From Bacillota bacterium (GTDB lineage: Bacteria > Bacillota > Clostridia > Peptostreptococcales > Anaerovoracaceae), in assembly GCA_016302925.1 (NCBI GenBank), contig JAEDMR010000056.1:1-10587 (forward strand): a stretch of 10,587 bases of DNA, written 5' to 3'. Below, one piece after another: positions 1 through 7,197 of this stretch. Position 1 is the first letter of the stretch; each line of letters begins with the position of its first letter. The notes beneath the pieces are model-generated. The model ran no database searches. It saw nothing but the letters and a program-made list of their open reading frames with translations, and was not told the origin of the DNA. Made by a program: the position numbers and the translations under genes.

Positions 1-141
1 CAGATCCGTTCCTATGTATTCCAGCCTTACACCATGGTAAAGGACCATCGGACCGGCGCGGAAACCAGCAATGTGCAGTCGGTCATGGACGGCAATCTCG
101 ACTATTTTATCAACGAAAAACTGAAATTCAAGGAAGAGTAA
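1..141 (+). CDS. prfB: Peptide chain release factor 2 (RF2), C-terminal end only
   Basis: The first 46 codons read in frame 1 to a TAA stop and give the last part of a class I release factor. The segment IRSYVFQPYTMVKDHRTG is the RF2 form of this conserved block (RF1 has a different IRTYNFPQ-type sequence here), and the following NVQSVMDGNLDYFI is also the usual RF2 ending. RF2 recognises UGA and UAA stop codons and triggers peptide release on the ribosome. The anticodon-like SPF motif, the catalytic GGQ loop and any programmed frameshift site near the start lie outside the window, so they cannot be checked. The stop codon is 8 nt before tex, whose ribosome binding site (AAGGAAGAG, about 130-137) is inside the last codons of prfB, so the two are probably cotranscribed. 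Confidence 0.93.
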   Translation, partial: QIRSYVFQPYTMVKDHRTGAETSNVQSVMDGNLDYFINEKLKFKEE

Positions 142-149
142 ACAAGAAT

Positions 150-2324
150 ATGGACATCATACAGAAACTTGCAGCAGAATTTAAGGTAAAGGTATCTCAA
201 GTGGAAAACACCGTGCAGCTCATCGATGAGGGAAACACCATTCCGTTCATCGCCCGGTACAGAAAAGAAGTCACCGGCGGTCTCACCGACGTGGTGCTCC
301 GTGATATGGATGAACGGCTGAAGTACCTGCGGAATCTGGAAGAGAGAAAGGAAGAAGTGATCCGCCTCATCGAGGAACAGGGGAAGCTGACGGAAGACCT
401 GAAGGAGGAAATCCTGAAGGCAGAAGTACTCCAGAGAGTGGAGGACCTGTATAAGCCGTTTAAGCAGAAAAAAGCCACCCGGGCATCCAAGGCCCGTGAA
501 AAAGGCCTGGAACCGCTGGCCATGGTCATCTATGCCCAGCTTCTGACCAGCGGCATGCCGGAAGACGCCGCGGCAGCCTATATCAACCCGGAGAAAGAGG
601 TCAATTCGGCAGAGGATGCTTTGCAGGGGGCCTGCGATATTATCGCCGAGATGATCGCCGATGATCCGGATCTGACCCAAGAAGTGCGGGATAAGACCTT
701 TGCTTCCGGGCTCATTGTCACCGAAGCGGTCGATCCGGAGGAGAAGACGGTCTATGAGATGTACTATGATCATCAGGAAGCGCTGGCGAAGATTCCGAAT
801 CACCGGGTACTGGCCATCAACCGGGGGGAAAAGGAAAAGAAGCTGAAGGTGAAGGTCAGTGTGGATACGGAAAAGATTCACCAGCTTATCGGTAAGACGG
901 TACTGAAAAACGAGCGGAGTATTTTTTACGGACTGCTGCAGGAAACCATCGCCGACGCCTATAAGCGGCTGATGGCACCGTCCATCGAGCGGGAAATGCG
1001 AAACAGCCTGACGGAGCGGGCCGAGGCGGAAGCTGTGAAAATTTTCGCGAAAAATACCGAAAATCTGCTGATGGCACCGCCGGTGAAGGGGAAGAAGGTC
1101 ATTGCCATCGACCCGGGTTACCGGACCGGCTGCAAGGTGGCTGTGCTGGATGAGACAGGCAAGCTGAAGGCGTACACCACGGTGTATCCGACGGAGCCGA
1201 AGAAGGACATCGCCGGGACAGAAGCGGTTCTGAAGAAATTAGTGGAAAAATTCCATACAGATATTATCGTCATCGGCAACGGCACCGGCTCCCGGGAAAC
1301 GGAGGAAGTGGTGGCCGGATTTATCAAAAAGAACGGCTATCCGATCCAGTATACCATCGTCAACGAGGCAGGAGCATCGGTCTATTCCGCATCCAAGCTG
1401 GCGACGGAAGAATATCCGGATCTGGATGTGACCACCAGAGGGGCCATGTCTCTGGGCCGCCGGCTGCAGGATCCGCTGGCGGAGCTGGTAAAGATCGATC
1501 CGAAAAGTATCGGTGTAGGTCAGTATCAGCACGACATCAATCAGAAGCTGCTGGAGGGCGCCCTGACCGGCGTGGTGGAAGACTGCGTGAACCGGGTCGG
1601 CGTGGATCTGAATACGGCATCCCCGTCACTGCTGTCTTATATCGCGGGCATCAACATGGGCATCGCCAAGAATATCGTGGCTTACCGGGAGGAGCATGGA
1701 CGATTTGAAAGCCGTAAAGAGCTGATGAAAGTGCCGAAGCTGGGCGAAAAGGCCTTCGGCCAGTGTGCAGGTTTCCTTCGGATCGAGGGCGGAAAGGAAC
1801 CACTGGATGCCACTTCCGTGCATCCGGAATCATATAATGCGGCCCGGTCCATGATGGAAAAGCTGGATGTGGATCCGGCATCCATCCGCAGCGGCGGCGA
1901 CGCGTCCATCGAAAAGAAGATCAAAAAGGCGTATCCTGCCAAATCCTTCGCCCAGAGCGTTTCCCATCTGGCACAGGAGATCGGTATCGGAGAGATGACC
2001 CTGACCGATATCATCGAGGAAATGAAGAAGCCGGCGAGAGACCCTCGTGAGGATGCACCTCCGGTGGTATTCCGCAACGATGTGAAGAACTTCGAGGATC
2101 TGAAGATCGATATGGAAATGACCGGCACGGTCCGAAATGTGGTGGACTTCGGTGCATTCGTGGACATCGGCGTGAAGAATGACGGTCTCGTGCATATATC
2201 GCAGTTAAGCGATAAGTATGTAAAACACCCGATGGACGTGGTATCCGTGGGCGATACGGTGAAGGTGAAGATCATCTCCATCGACTATGATAAGAAAAAA
2301 GTGGGCCTGACCATGCGCCTGTAA
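150..2324 (+). CDS. tex: Tex-family RNA-binding transcription accessory protein (S1 domain)
   Basis: A 724-residue protein of normal Tex/YdcI length. In order: an N-terminal helical region typical of Tex (FIARYRKEVTGGLTD near residue 33); an RNase H-like YqgF domain starting about residue 315 (VIAIDPGYRTG, D321); tandem helix-hairpin-helix motifs about 480-560 (NTASPSLLSYIAGI, ELMKVPKLGEKAF); and a C-terminal S1 RNA-binding domain from about 650 (GTVRNVVDFGAFVDIG, DGLVHISQLS, VGLTMRL). Known Tex proteins bind nucleic acid through the S1 domain and affect expression of various genes; the exact role is unsettled and the YqgF domain has no proven nuclease activity in this family. The start at 150 is supported by AAGGAAGAG upstream and by full N-terminal agreement with the family. 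It follows prfB after 8 nt. Nothing looks truncated or out of place. Confidence 0.95.
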   Translation: MDIIQKLAAEFKVKVSQVENTVQLIDEGNTIPFIARYRKEVTGGLTDVVLRDMDERLKYLRNLEERKEEVIRLIEEQGKLTEDLKEEILKAEVLQRVEDLYKPFKQKKATRASKAREKGLEPLAMVIYAQLLTSGMPEDAAAAYINPEKEVNSAEDALQGACDIIAEMIADDPDLTQEVRDKTFASGLIVTEAVDPEEKTVYEMYYDHQEALAKIPNHRVLAINRGEKEKKLKVKVSVDTEKIHQLIGKTVLKNERSIFYGLLQETIADAYKRLMAPSIEREMRNSLTERAEAEAVKIFAKNTENLLMAPPVKGKKVIAIDPGYRTGCKVAVLDETGKLKAYTTVYPTEPKKDIAGTEAVLKKLVEKFHTDIIVIGNGTGSRETEEVVAGFIKKNGYPIQYTIVNEAGASVYSASKLATEEYPDLDVTTRGAMSLGRRLQDPLAELVKIDPKSIGVGQYQHDINQKLLEGALTGVVEDCVNRVGVDLNTASPSLLSYIAGINMGIAKNIVAYREEHGRFESRKELMKVPKLGEKAFGQCAGFLRIEGGKEPLDATSVHPESYNAARSMMEKLDVDPASIRSGGDASIEKKIKKAYPAKSFAQSVSHLAQEIGIGEMTLTDIIEEMKKPARDPREDAPPVVFRNDVKNFEDLKIDMEMTGTVRNVVDFGAFVDIGVKNDGLVHISQLSDKYVKHPMDVVSVGDTVKVKIISIDYDKKKVGLTMRL

Positions 2325-2370
2325 TCTCCGCAGCCCGGACATTCCGGGAAATCGGGCATTCCGGCGGAGA
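2325..2370 (+). other. Two-part stem-loop between tex and the HAD hydrolase gene
   Basis: Directly after the tex stop codon, TCTCCGC (2325-2331) pairs perfectly with GCGGAGA (2364-2370), and inside it CCCGGA (2334-2339) pairs with TCCGGG (2343-2348) over a 3-nt loop. The octamer CATTCCGG occurs twice (2340-2347 and 2357-2364), so alternative inner pairing is possible. No T-run follows, so this is not a standard intrinsic terminator; an RNA processing or stabilising hairpin, or a Rho-independent terminator of unusual form, is possible. Confidence 0.45.
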
Positions 2371-2376
2371 AAAAGT

Positions 2377-2405
2377 GCCGGGCGGAAAGATTTTGAGAGG
2401 AAAAA
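2377..2405 (+). repeat. Intergenic repeat, copy 1 (29 bp, matches 9842-9870)
   Basis: GCCGGGCGGAAAGATTTTG at 2377-2395 matches GCCGGGCGAAAAGATTTTG at 9842-9860 with one difference, and the next 10 bases match at 8 of 10, giving 26 of 29 identities. In this copy the purine-rich tail (GAGAGGAAAAA) supplies the ribosome binding site of the following gene. Matches stop on both sides. Whether more copies exist elsewhere in the genome cannot be seen from here. Confidence 0.5.
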
Positions 2406-2409
2406 AAGA

Positions 2410-3057
2410 ATGCTGAAATATATTTTATTTGACTTCGACGGGACGCTGGTGAACACCAATGACGTGATCATCGCTTCCTGGCAGCACACCTATCGGACCT
2501 ATCTGGGTCATGAAGCACCGGTGGAGCATATCACAGCCTGCTTCGGCGAACCGCTGCTGCTGACCATGGCACGGGAATTTCCAAACGTACCGCCGGAGGA
2601 GTCTGCCGAAGTGTATCGGAACTATCAGAAGGAGCACGCAGATCAGCTGGTGACCATCTTTCCGGGGGTGAAGGAGATGCTGCAGAATCTGAAGGAAAAG
2701 GGATATGTGCTGGGCATTGTTACGTCGCGTACCAGAGAGTCTGCCCTGCGGTACATGGACATGCTCGACATCACATCGCTGTTTGACGATATGGTAACCT
2801 GCGACGACACCACGGTGCATAAACCCAATCCGGAGCCGCTGCTGCTGGGTATGGCCAAACTTGGCGCGTCACCGGAGGAGTCAGTCATGATCGGAGACAG
2901 TCCTTTTGATATCAAGTGTGCCAACAATGCCGGCGTTCGTGCGGTGATGGTGGACTGGAGAATCACCTGTGACGATACATCGCTGATTGACGATGCGGTG
3001 ATCGACTTTCATGTGAAGACGCCGGCGGAGCTGGTGGAACTGATGGAAAGACTGTAA
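2410..3057 (+). CDS. HAD-superfamily phosphatase, PpaX/Gph-like
   Basis: A 215-residue haloacid dehalogenase-type hydrolase, the usual length of the PpaX/phosphoglycolate phosphatase group. All four HAD motifs are visible: motif I DFDGT with nucleophile D8 and acid/base D10; motif II T105 in GIVTSR; motif III K138 in HKPNPEP; motif IV GDSPFD with D163 and D167. The helical cap lies between motifs I and II. Opening residues ILFDFDGTLVNTNDVIIASW and the KPNPEPLLL segment resemble PpaX of Bacillus, which hydrolyses pyrophosphate released during HPr(Ser-P) dephosphorylation, but cap residues decide substrate and I cannot exclude phosphoglycolate or another small phosphate ester. GAGAGG at 2396-2401 is a good ribosome binding site for the ATG at 2410. 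It lies 85 nt after tex and 39 nt before addB. Confidence 0.88.
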   Translation: MLKYILFDFDGTLVNTNDVIIASWQHTYRTYLGHEAPVEHITACFGEPLLLTMAREFPNVPPEESAEVYRNYQKEHADQLVTIFPGVKEMLQNLKEKGYVLGIVTSRTRESALRYMDMLDITSLFDDMVTCDDTTVHKPNPEPLLLGMAKLGASPEESVMIGDSPFDIKCANNAGVRAVMVDWRITCDDTSLIDDAVIDFHVKTPAELVELMERL

Positions 3058-3096
3058 GAATCCTACGGCAGAAAAAGATATTATTAAGGACAGAAC

Positions 3097-6000
3097 ATGC
3101 TGCACATTTACTATGGCAGAGAAAGCCTGAATAAGGAAAAATTCATATTTGACATGATCCGGCAGAAGCGGGCCGGCGAAGCGGAAGCGGCGCGGACCAT
3201 TCTGCTGGTACCGGATCAGTATACCCTGGAGGCGGAGCAGCAGGCATTCCGCCACCTGCAGGTGCAGGGTCTCATGGATGTGGAAGTGCTGTCCATGTCC
3301 CGTCTGGGAAACCGGCTGCTCAGTGAGCTGGGAGGCAGCAGGCAGACCTTCATCGACAAGTATGGCCGCCATATGATCCTGGCACGCATTGCCCGGGAAA
3401 ACCGGGAGCAGCTGCAGGTCTACCGCGGTCTGGAAGAAAGCAATGCGTTCATCGAAACGGTGAACAACTTTATTTCCGAGCTGAAGCAGTACAACTGCGG
3501 CAGGAAGGAACTTGCGGCCATGGCATCGGAAGCAGAGGCGGGGACCTATACCCGGCGGAAGCTGGAGGATCTGGCCCTGCTCTACGGACGCTATGAAGAG
3601 GAGATCGACGGCAAATATACGGATTCCGAAGACTATATCGACCTCTTTCTGCGCAAAATCCACCAGTCCGAATTTCTCCGGGGAAGCCAGGTCTGGGTGT
3701 ACGGGTTTGACAGTTTCGCGCCCAAGGCCATGTCGGTCCTGGGGCAGCTGATGGGCCGGGCGGCCGATGTGCGTGTGGTGCTTACCTGGGATGGCAGCGG
3801 CCGGGACCGGGAACTGTTCACTCTGACGGGTATGGTCATGGAAAATCTGGAGCGGGAGGCTGCAGCGGTCGGCGTGGAGTGCCGGCGGCAGGCCATTCCG
3901 TCCGACTGCCTGCGGGAGCGCAGCAGCCGGGCACTCCGCCATTTGGAGCGGGAACTGTATGCAGTACCCGGCAGGAAGGAAGAAGACTGCAGCAACATCA
4001 CCCTGGTATCTGCAGCGGGAATCTATAATGAAGCAGAAAGTGCTGCTGCATATGTCCTGCATCTGGTGCGGGACCTGGGTCTGCGGTACCGGGACATCCG
4101 GCTGGTCTGCAACGACCAGGAAGTGCGGGGACCGGTGGTGGAGCGAATCTTTCAGGAGTATGGGATTCCGATATTCAGTGACAGCAAGAGGGATATCCTT
4201 TCCAGCCCGGTGGTGCAGTATCTGCTGGCGCTGCTGGATACTGTCACGGAAAGCTATCGGACGGAAGATCTGCTGCAGGTGCTGAAATCCGGATTTGGCG
4301 ATCTGAATCGGGAGGAGGTCACCGACCTGGAGAACTACGCCATGAAATACAGAATCCGGCGTACCATGTGGAAACGACCTTTTACCAGAGGAAGCAGCGA
4401 ATATGGCACCGAGGGACTGGAACGGCTGGAAATGCTGAGGCAGAAAGCAGTATCCCCGTTTCTGATGCTGGAGCCGGTGATAAAAAACAGTGATACCAGC
4501 GGAGATTTTATCCAGGAATTTTACCGCTATCTTTATGAAGAAGTGAAGCTCCCCGAGAAGATTGAAGCATTCATTGTGCGGCAGGAAGATATGGAACGAA
4601 TCGACCTGGCGGAGGAAACTGCTCAGATCTGGGGTAAGGTTGTAGGCATCCTGGATCAGATGGCGGAGATCATGGGAGAAGATGATTTCGAGCCGAAATT
4701 GTTCCGGGATATTTTTCGTGTCGGGCTTTCGCAGGTGGAGATCGGCGTTCTGCCGCCCACCAGGGATGGCCTGCTGATGGGAACCATGCAGCGAACCAGA
4801 ATGAGCAATGTAAAAGCACTGGTCATCGTCGGCGTCAACGAAGGGGTGCTGCCCCAGGAAAAACCGGAGCAGGGTCTCTTCACCACGGAAGAAAAAGAAC
4901 TCTTCCGCAGTCGGGGTACGGAGCTCTGCAAGGTGGACTCCATCGTGCTGATGGAAGAGCGGCTGGCCATCTACCGGAATCTTTCCTGTGCGGAAGAATA
5001 TCTGTGGCTCAGCTGCTCGCTGTCCGACGGGGAAGGAAAGGAGTGCCGGCCGTCACCGGTTTACCTGAAGCTGCAGGAATTATTTCCGAAGCTGGAGGAG
5101 CAGCCGGATGTGCTGAACGGCGAAAGTGGATTGCCGCTGATACACGGCGGTGTCAGCAGTCTGCGCCATATGACGGAGGCACTGCAGGATGCAGCCTCAG
5201 CCAGAGGACCGGGGGAAACAGCAGGAGAGCGAGCCTTGGTGCCGGCAGAGTGGAAAGAGAGTCTCGCCTGGTACCAGCAGAACCGATCGGACGCGCTGAA
5301 TCCGGTGCGGGAGGGCCTGGCTTTCACCAATCATCAGAACAATCTGGGAAAGGAAGCAGCACGGCAGCTGTTTCTGAAAAATCCGGAGGCCGCCTATTCC
5401 CTCAGTCCGTCCAGACTGGAAAAATTCTCGCGATGTCCGTTTTCTCATTTCGTGGCATATGGGCTGCGGCCGGAGGAACGCCGGATCTTTCAGGTGGCCC
5501 CCAGAGAAATCGGAGATATTTATCACGAATGTCTCATGACCCTGACCAGAACTCTGACGATGCCGGATCTGGATGTGACGCACCCACTGTCGCCGTGGAT
5601 GACCATCACCCGGCAGGAATGCGGGAAGCTGGTGCGGGAAACGGCACGGCGGCAGATGGAACAGTACCGGGAAGGTCTGTTCCATGTGGGAAAGGAAGAA
5701 TCCTATCGCAGCAGAAGGATTTATGATATCTGCGAAAAGGTCTGCTGGACTGTGGTAGAGCAGGTCCGGGCCGGGCAGATTGAAAAAAGCCAGTTTGAAG
5801 TACCGTTCCGCAGGGGCGGCCAGATCCCTCCGGTGACGGTTACGGCCGGGGACGAGACCGTGTATATTGAAGGAAAGATCGACCGGGTGGATTATCTGCC
5901 GGATGACCGGGTGAAGATTATCGACTACAAGACGGGGAAGGAAATCTTCAATATGGAAGAAGCCAGAGCCGGGTATCGTCTGCAGCTGATGCTGTATCTG

Positions 6001-6492
6001 CAGGCCGCCTGTGAGGAGAACAGAAAACCGGCAGGCGTCTTCTACTTCCACATTTCAGAGCCCATGGCCGACGCCACGGGAAAAGAGTGGGACAGCGAGG
6101 AACTGGCCAGAGAGATTCGAAAGAATTTCAAGCTGAACGGGGTGATGGTGGATGATCCCCAGGTCATCGAAAACATCGCCGGTGATTTCAGCGGATTTTC
6201 CGACATCGTGCCGCTGCGGGCAGGAAAGGAAAAAATCAGCGAGACCGGGAAAGGAACACTCATCAGCGAGGAGGACTTCCGTGATCTTCGGGATGCTGTG
6301 GCAGAAAAAACCGTGGAAATATGCCGCAGCCTGACGGAGGGCAATCTGGAAATTCATCCGATGAAGACGAAGGACCGGTCCGCATGCACTTACTGTGAGT
6401 ACATGGGAATCTGCCGCTTCGATACGGTATTCGAAGGCTGCAGCTACCATTTAGTCGATACGAAAGTCGATACGAAAGGAGAACAACAATGA
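3097..6492 (+). CDS. addB: ATP-dependent helicase/deoxyribonuclease subunit B (AddB)
   Basis: An 1131-residue AddB subunit of the AddAB end-resection complex, which processes double-strand breaks for RecA-dependent repair in the cytoplasm. The N-terminal inactive helicase-like half carries family blocks ILLVPDQYTLEAEQQ, VEVLSMSRLGNRLL, EYGIPIFSDSKRDILSSPVVQYLLALLD and ALVIVGVNEGVLP. The C-terminal nuclease domain has H810 (GDIYHE), D929 (GKIDRVD), D943 and K945 (IIDYKTG) and the QLMLY helix. Fe-S ligands C780, C1097, C1100 and C1106 are present, with the family spacing C-X2-C-X5-C at the end. Odd points: the usual N-terminal Walker A GxSGSGKT is replaced by GRESLNKE (residues 7-14), and no addA lies next to it. 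AAGGA at 3086-3090 supports the ATG at 3097. The stop overlaps the deoD start by 4 nt. Confidence 0.94.
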   Translation: MLHIYYGRESLNKEKFIFDMIRQKRAGEAEAARTILLVPDQYTLEAEQQAFRHLQVQGLMDVEVLSMSRLGNRLLSELGGSRQTFIDKYGRHMILARIARENREQLQVYRGLEESNAFIETVNNFISELKQYNCGRKELAAMASEAEAGTYTRRKLEDLALLYGRYEEEIDGKYTDSEDYIDLFLRKIHQSEFLRGSQVWVYGFDSFAPKAMSVLGQLMGRAADVRVVLTWDGSGRDRELFTLTGMVMENLEREAAAVGVECRRQAIPSDCLRERSSRALRHLERELYAVPGRKEEDCSNITLVSAAGIYNEAESAAAYVLHLVRDLGLRYRDIRLVCNDQEVRGPVVERIFQEYGIPIFSDSKRDILSSPVVQYLLALLDTVTESYRTEDLLQVLKSGFGDLNREEVTDLENYAMKYRIRRTMWKRPFTRGSSEYGTEGLERLEMLRQKAVSPFLMLEPVIKNSDTSGDFIQEFYRYLYEEVKLPEKIEAFIVRQEDMERIDLAEETAQIWGKVVGILDQMAEIMGEDDFEPKLFRDIFRVGLSQVEIGVLPPTRDGLLMGTMQRTRMSNVKALVIVGVNEGVLPQEKPEQGLFTTEEKELFRSRGTELCKVDSIVLMEERLAIYRNLSCAEEYLWLSCSLSDGEGKECRPSPVYLKLQELFPKLEEQPDVLNGESGLPLIHGGVSSLRHMTEALQDAASARGPGETAGERALVPAEWKESLAWYQQNRSDALNPVREGLAFTNHQNNLGKEAARQLFLKNPEAAYSLSPSRLEKFSRCPFSHFVAYGLRPEERRIFQVAPREIGDIYHECLMTLTRTLTMPDLDVTHPLSPWMTITRQECGKLVRETARRQMEQYREGLFHVGKEESYRSRRIYDICEKVCWTVVEQVRAGQIEKSQFEVPFRRGGQIPPVTVTAGDETVYIEGKIDRVDYLPDDRVKIIDYKTGKEIFNMEEARAGYRLQLMLYLQAACEENRKPAGVFYFHISEPMADATGKEWDSEELAREIRKNFKLNGVMVDDPQVIENIAGDFSGFSDIVPLRAGKEKISETGKGTLISEEDFRDLRDAVAEKTVEICRSLTEGNLEIHPMKTKDRSACTYCEYMGICRFDTVFEGCSYHLVDTKVDTKGEQQ
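6454..6477 (+). repeat. Tandem 12-bp repeat at the 3' end of addB
   Basis: GTCGATACGAAA occurs twice head to tail (6454-6465, 6466-6477), encoding VDTK-VDTK near the AddB C-terminus. A related TCGATACG is at 6419-6426, in the same reading frame. The AAA ending the second copy together with the following GGAG forms the deoD ribosome binding site, so the duplication ends exactly at a translation signal. Confidence 0.85.
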
Positions 6493-7193
6493 GCACACCT
6501 ACACCTCATATTTCCGCCAGACCAGGCGAATTTGCCAAGACTGTACTGATGCCGGGGGATCCGCTCCGGGCGAAATTCATCGCCGAGACGTTTCTGGAAG
6601 ACGCTGTACTTGTAAACAATGTACGGGGGATTCAGGGCTATACCGGTACATATAAAGGAAAGAAGGTATCAGTGATGGCATCCGGCATGGGCATGCCGTC
6701 CATTGGAATCTATTCCTATGAACTGTTCAATTTCTATGATGTGGAGAATATTATCCGGGTGGGTACGGCCGGTGTGGTCGATCCGTCTCTGAAAGTCCGG
6801 GATGTGGTGCTTGGCATGGGAGCCTGCACCAATTCAAACTTCCAGGATCAGTTCCAGCTGCCTGGCCATTATGCACCGATCTGTTCCTATAAGCTGCTGA
6901 GCAGTGCAGTGGAAGCGGCCAAAAAGCTTGGCATTGAGCCGAAAGTGGGAAATCTCTATTCCTCCGACTGCTTCTATGATGACAGCATGCCGCTGGGAAA
7001 GTGGCAGAAGATGGGTGTTCTGGCCGTTGAAATGGAAGCAGCCGCTCTGTATATGAACGCAGCAAGAGCCGGAAAGAATGCACTGGCCATCTGCACCATT
7101 TCCGATAATCCGTTTACCGGAGAGGAAACCACAGCAGAAGAACGGCAGCAGACCTTTACCGCCATGATGGAGATCGCACTGGAAATCGCATAA
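6489..7193 (+). CDS. deoD: Purine nucleoside phosphorylase, DeoD type
   Basis: A 234-residue hexameric-type purine nucleoside phosphorylase, which splits purine (deoxy)ribonucleosides with phosphate into free base and (deoxy)ribose 1-phosphate for salvage. Conserved residues can be matched to the E. coli enzyme: H7 (TPHISA), G23 and R27 (MPGDPLRAK), R46 (NNVRG), R90 (IIRVGTAG; phosphate binding), E181-M182-E183 (VEMEAAALY; ribose contacts), D206 (ISDNP; acid acting on the base) and R219 (EERQQTF). A threonine (T93) stands where E. coli has serine, as in Bacillus DeoD. The length is normal. AAAGGAG at 6475-6481, about 7 nt before the ATG, supports the start; the ATG overlaps the addB stop (ATGA), which suggests coupled translation. 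The PucR-type regulator gene follows after 4 nt. Confidence 0.95.
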   Translation: MSTPTPHISARPGEFAKTVLMPGDPLRAKFIAETFLEDAVLVNNVRGIQGYTGTYKGKKVSVMASGMGMPSIGIYSYELFNFYDVENIIRVGTAGVVDPSLKVRDVVLGMGACTNSNFQDQFQLPGHYAPICSYKLLSSAVEAAKKLGIEPKVGNLYSSDCFYDDSMPLGKWQKMGVLAVEMEAAALYMNAARAGKNALAICTISDNPFTGEETTAEERQQTFTAMMEIALEIA

Positions 7194-7197
7194 GACT

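Noticed and set aside
3058..3096. TATTAT (3080-3085) as a possible -10 box before addB
   Set aside because: No -35-like sequence lies at the proper distance and the gap is only 39 nt, so readthrough from the upstream gene is the simpler view.
2881..4062. 393-codon minus-strand open frame opposite the HAD hydrolase and addB genes
   Set aside because: It is a shadow of two well-supported + strand genes, with no domain in the translation; long antisense frames are common at this G+C content.
5004..5726. 240-codon + strand open frame inside addB in another frame
   Set aside because: Gly/Ala/Arg-rich translation typical of an out-of-frame reading; addB is continuous across it with conserved blocks on both sides.
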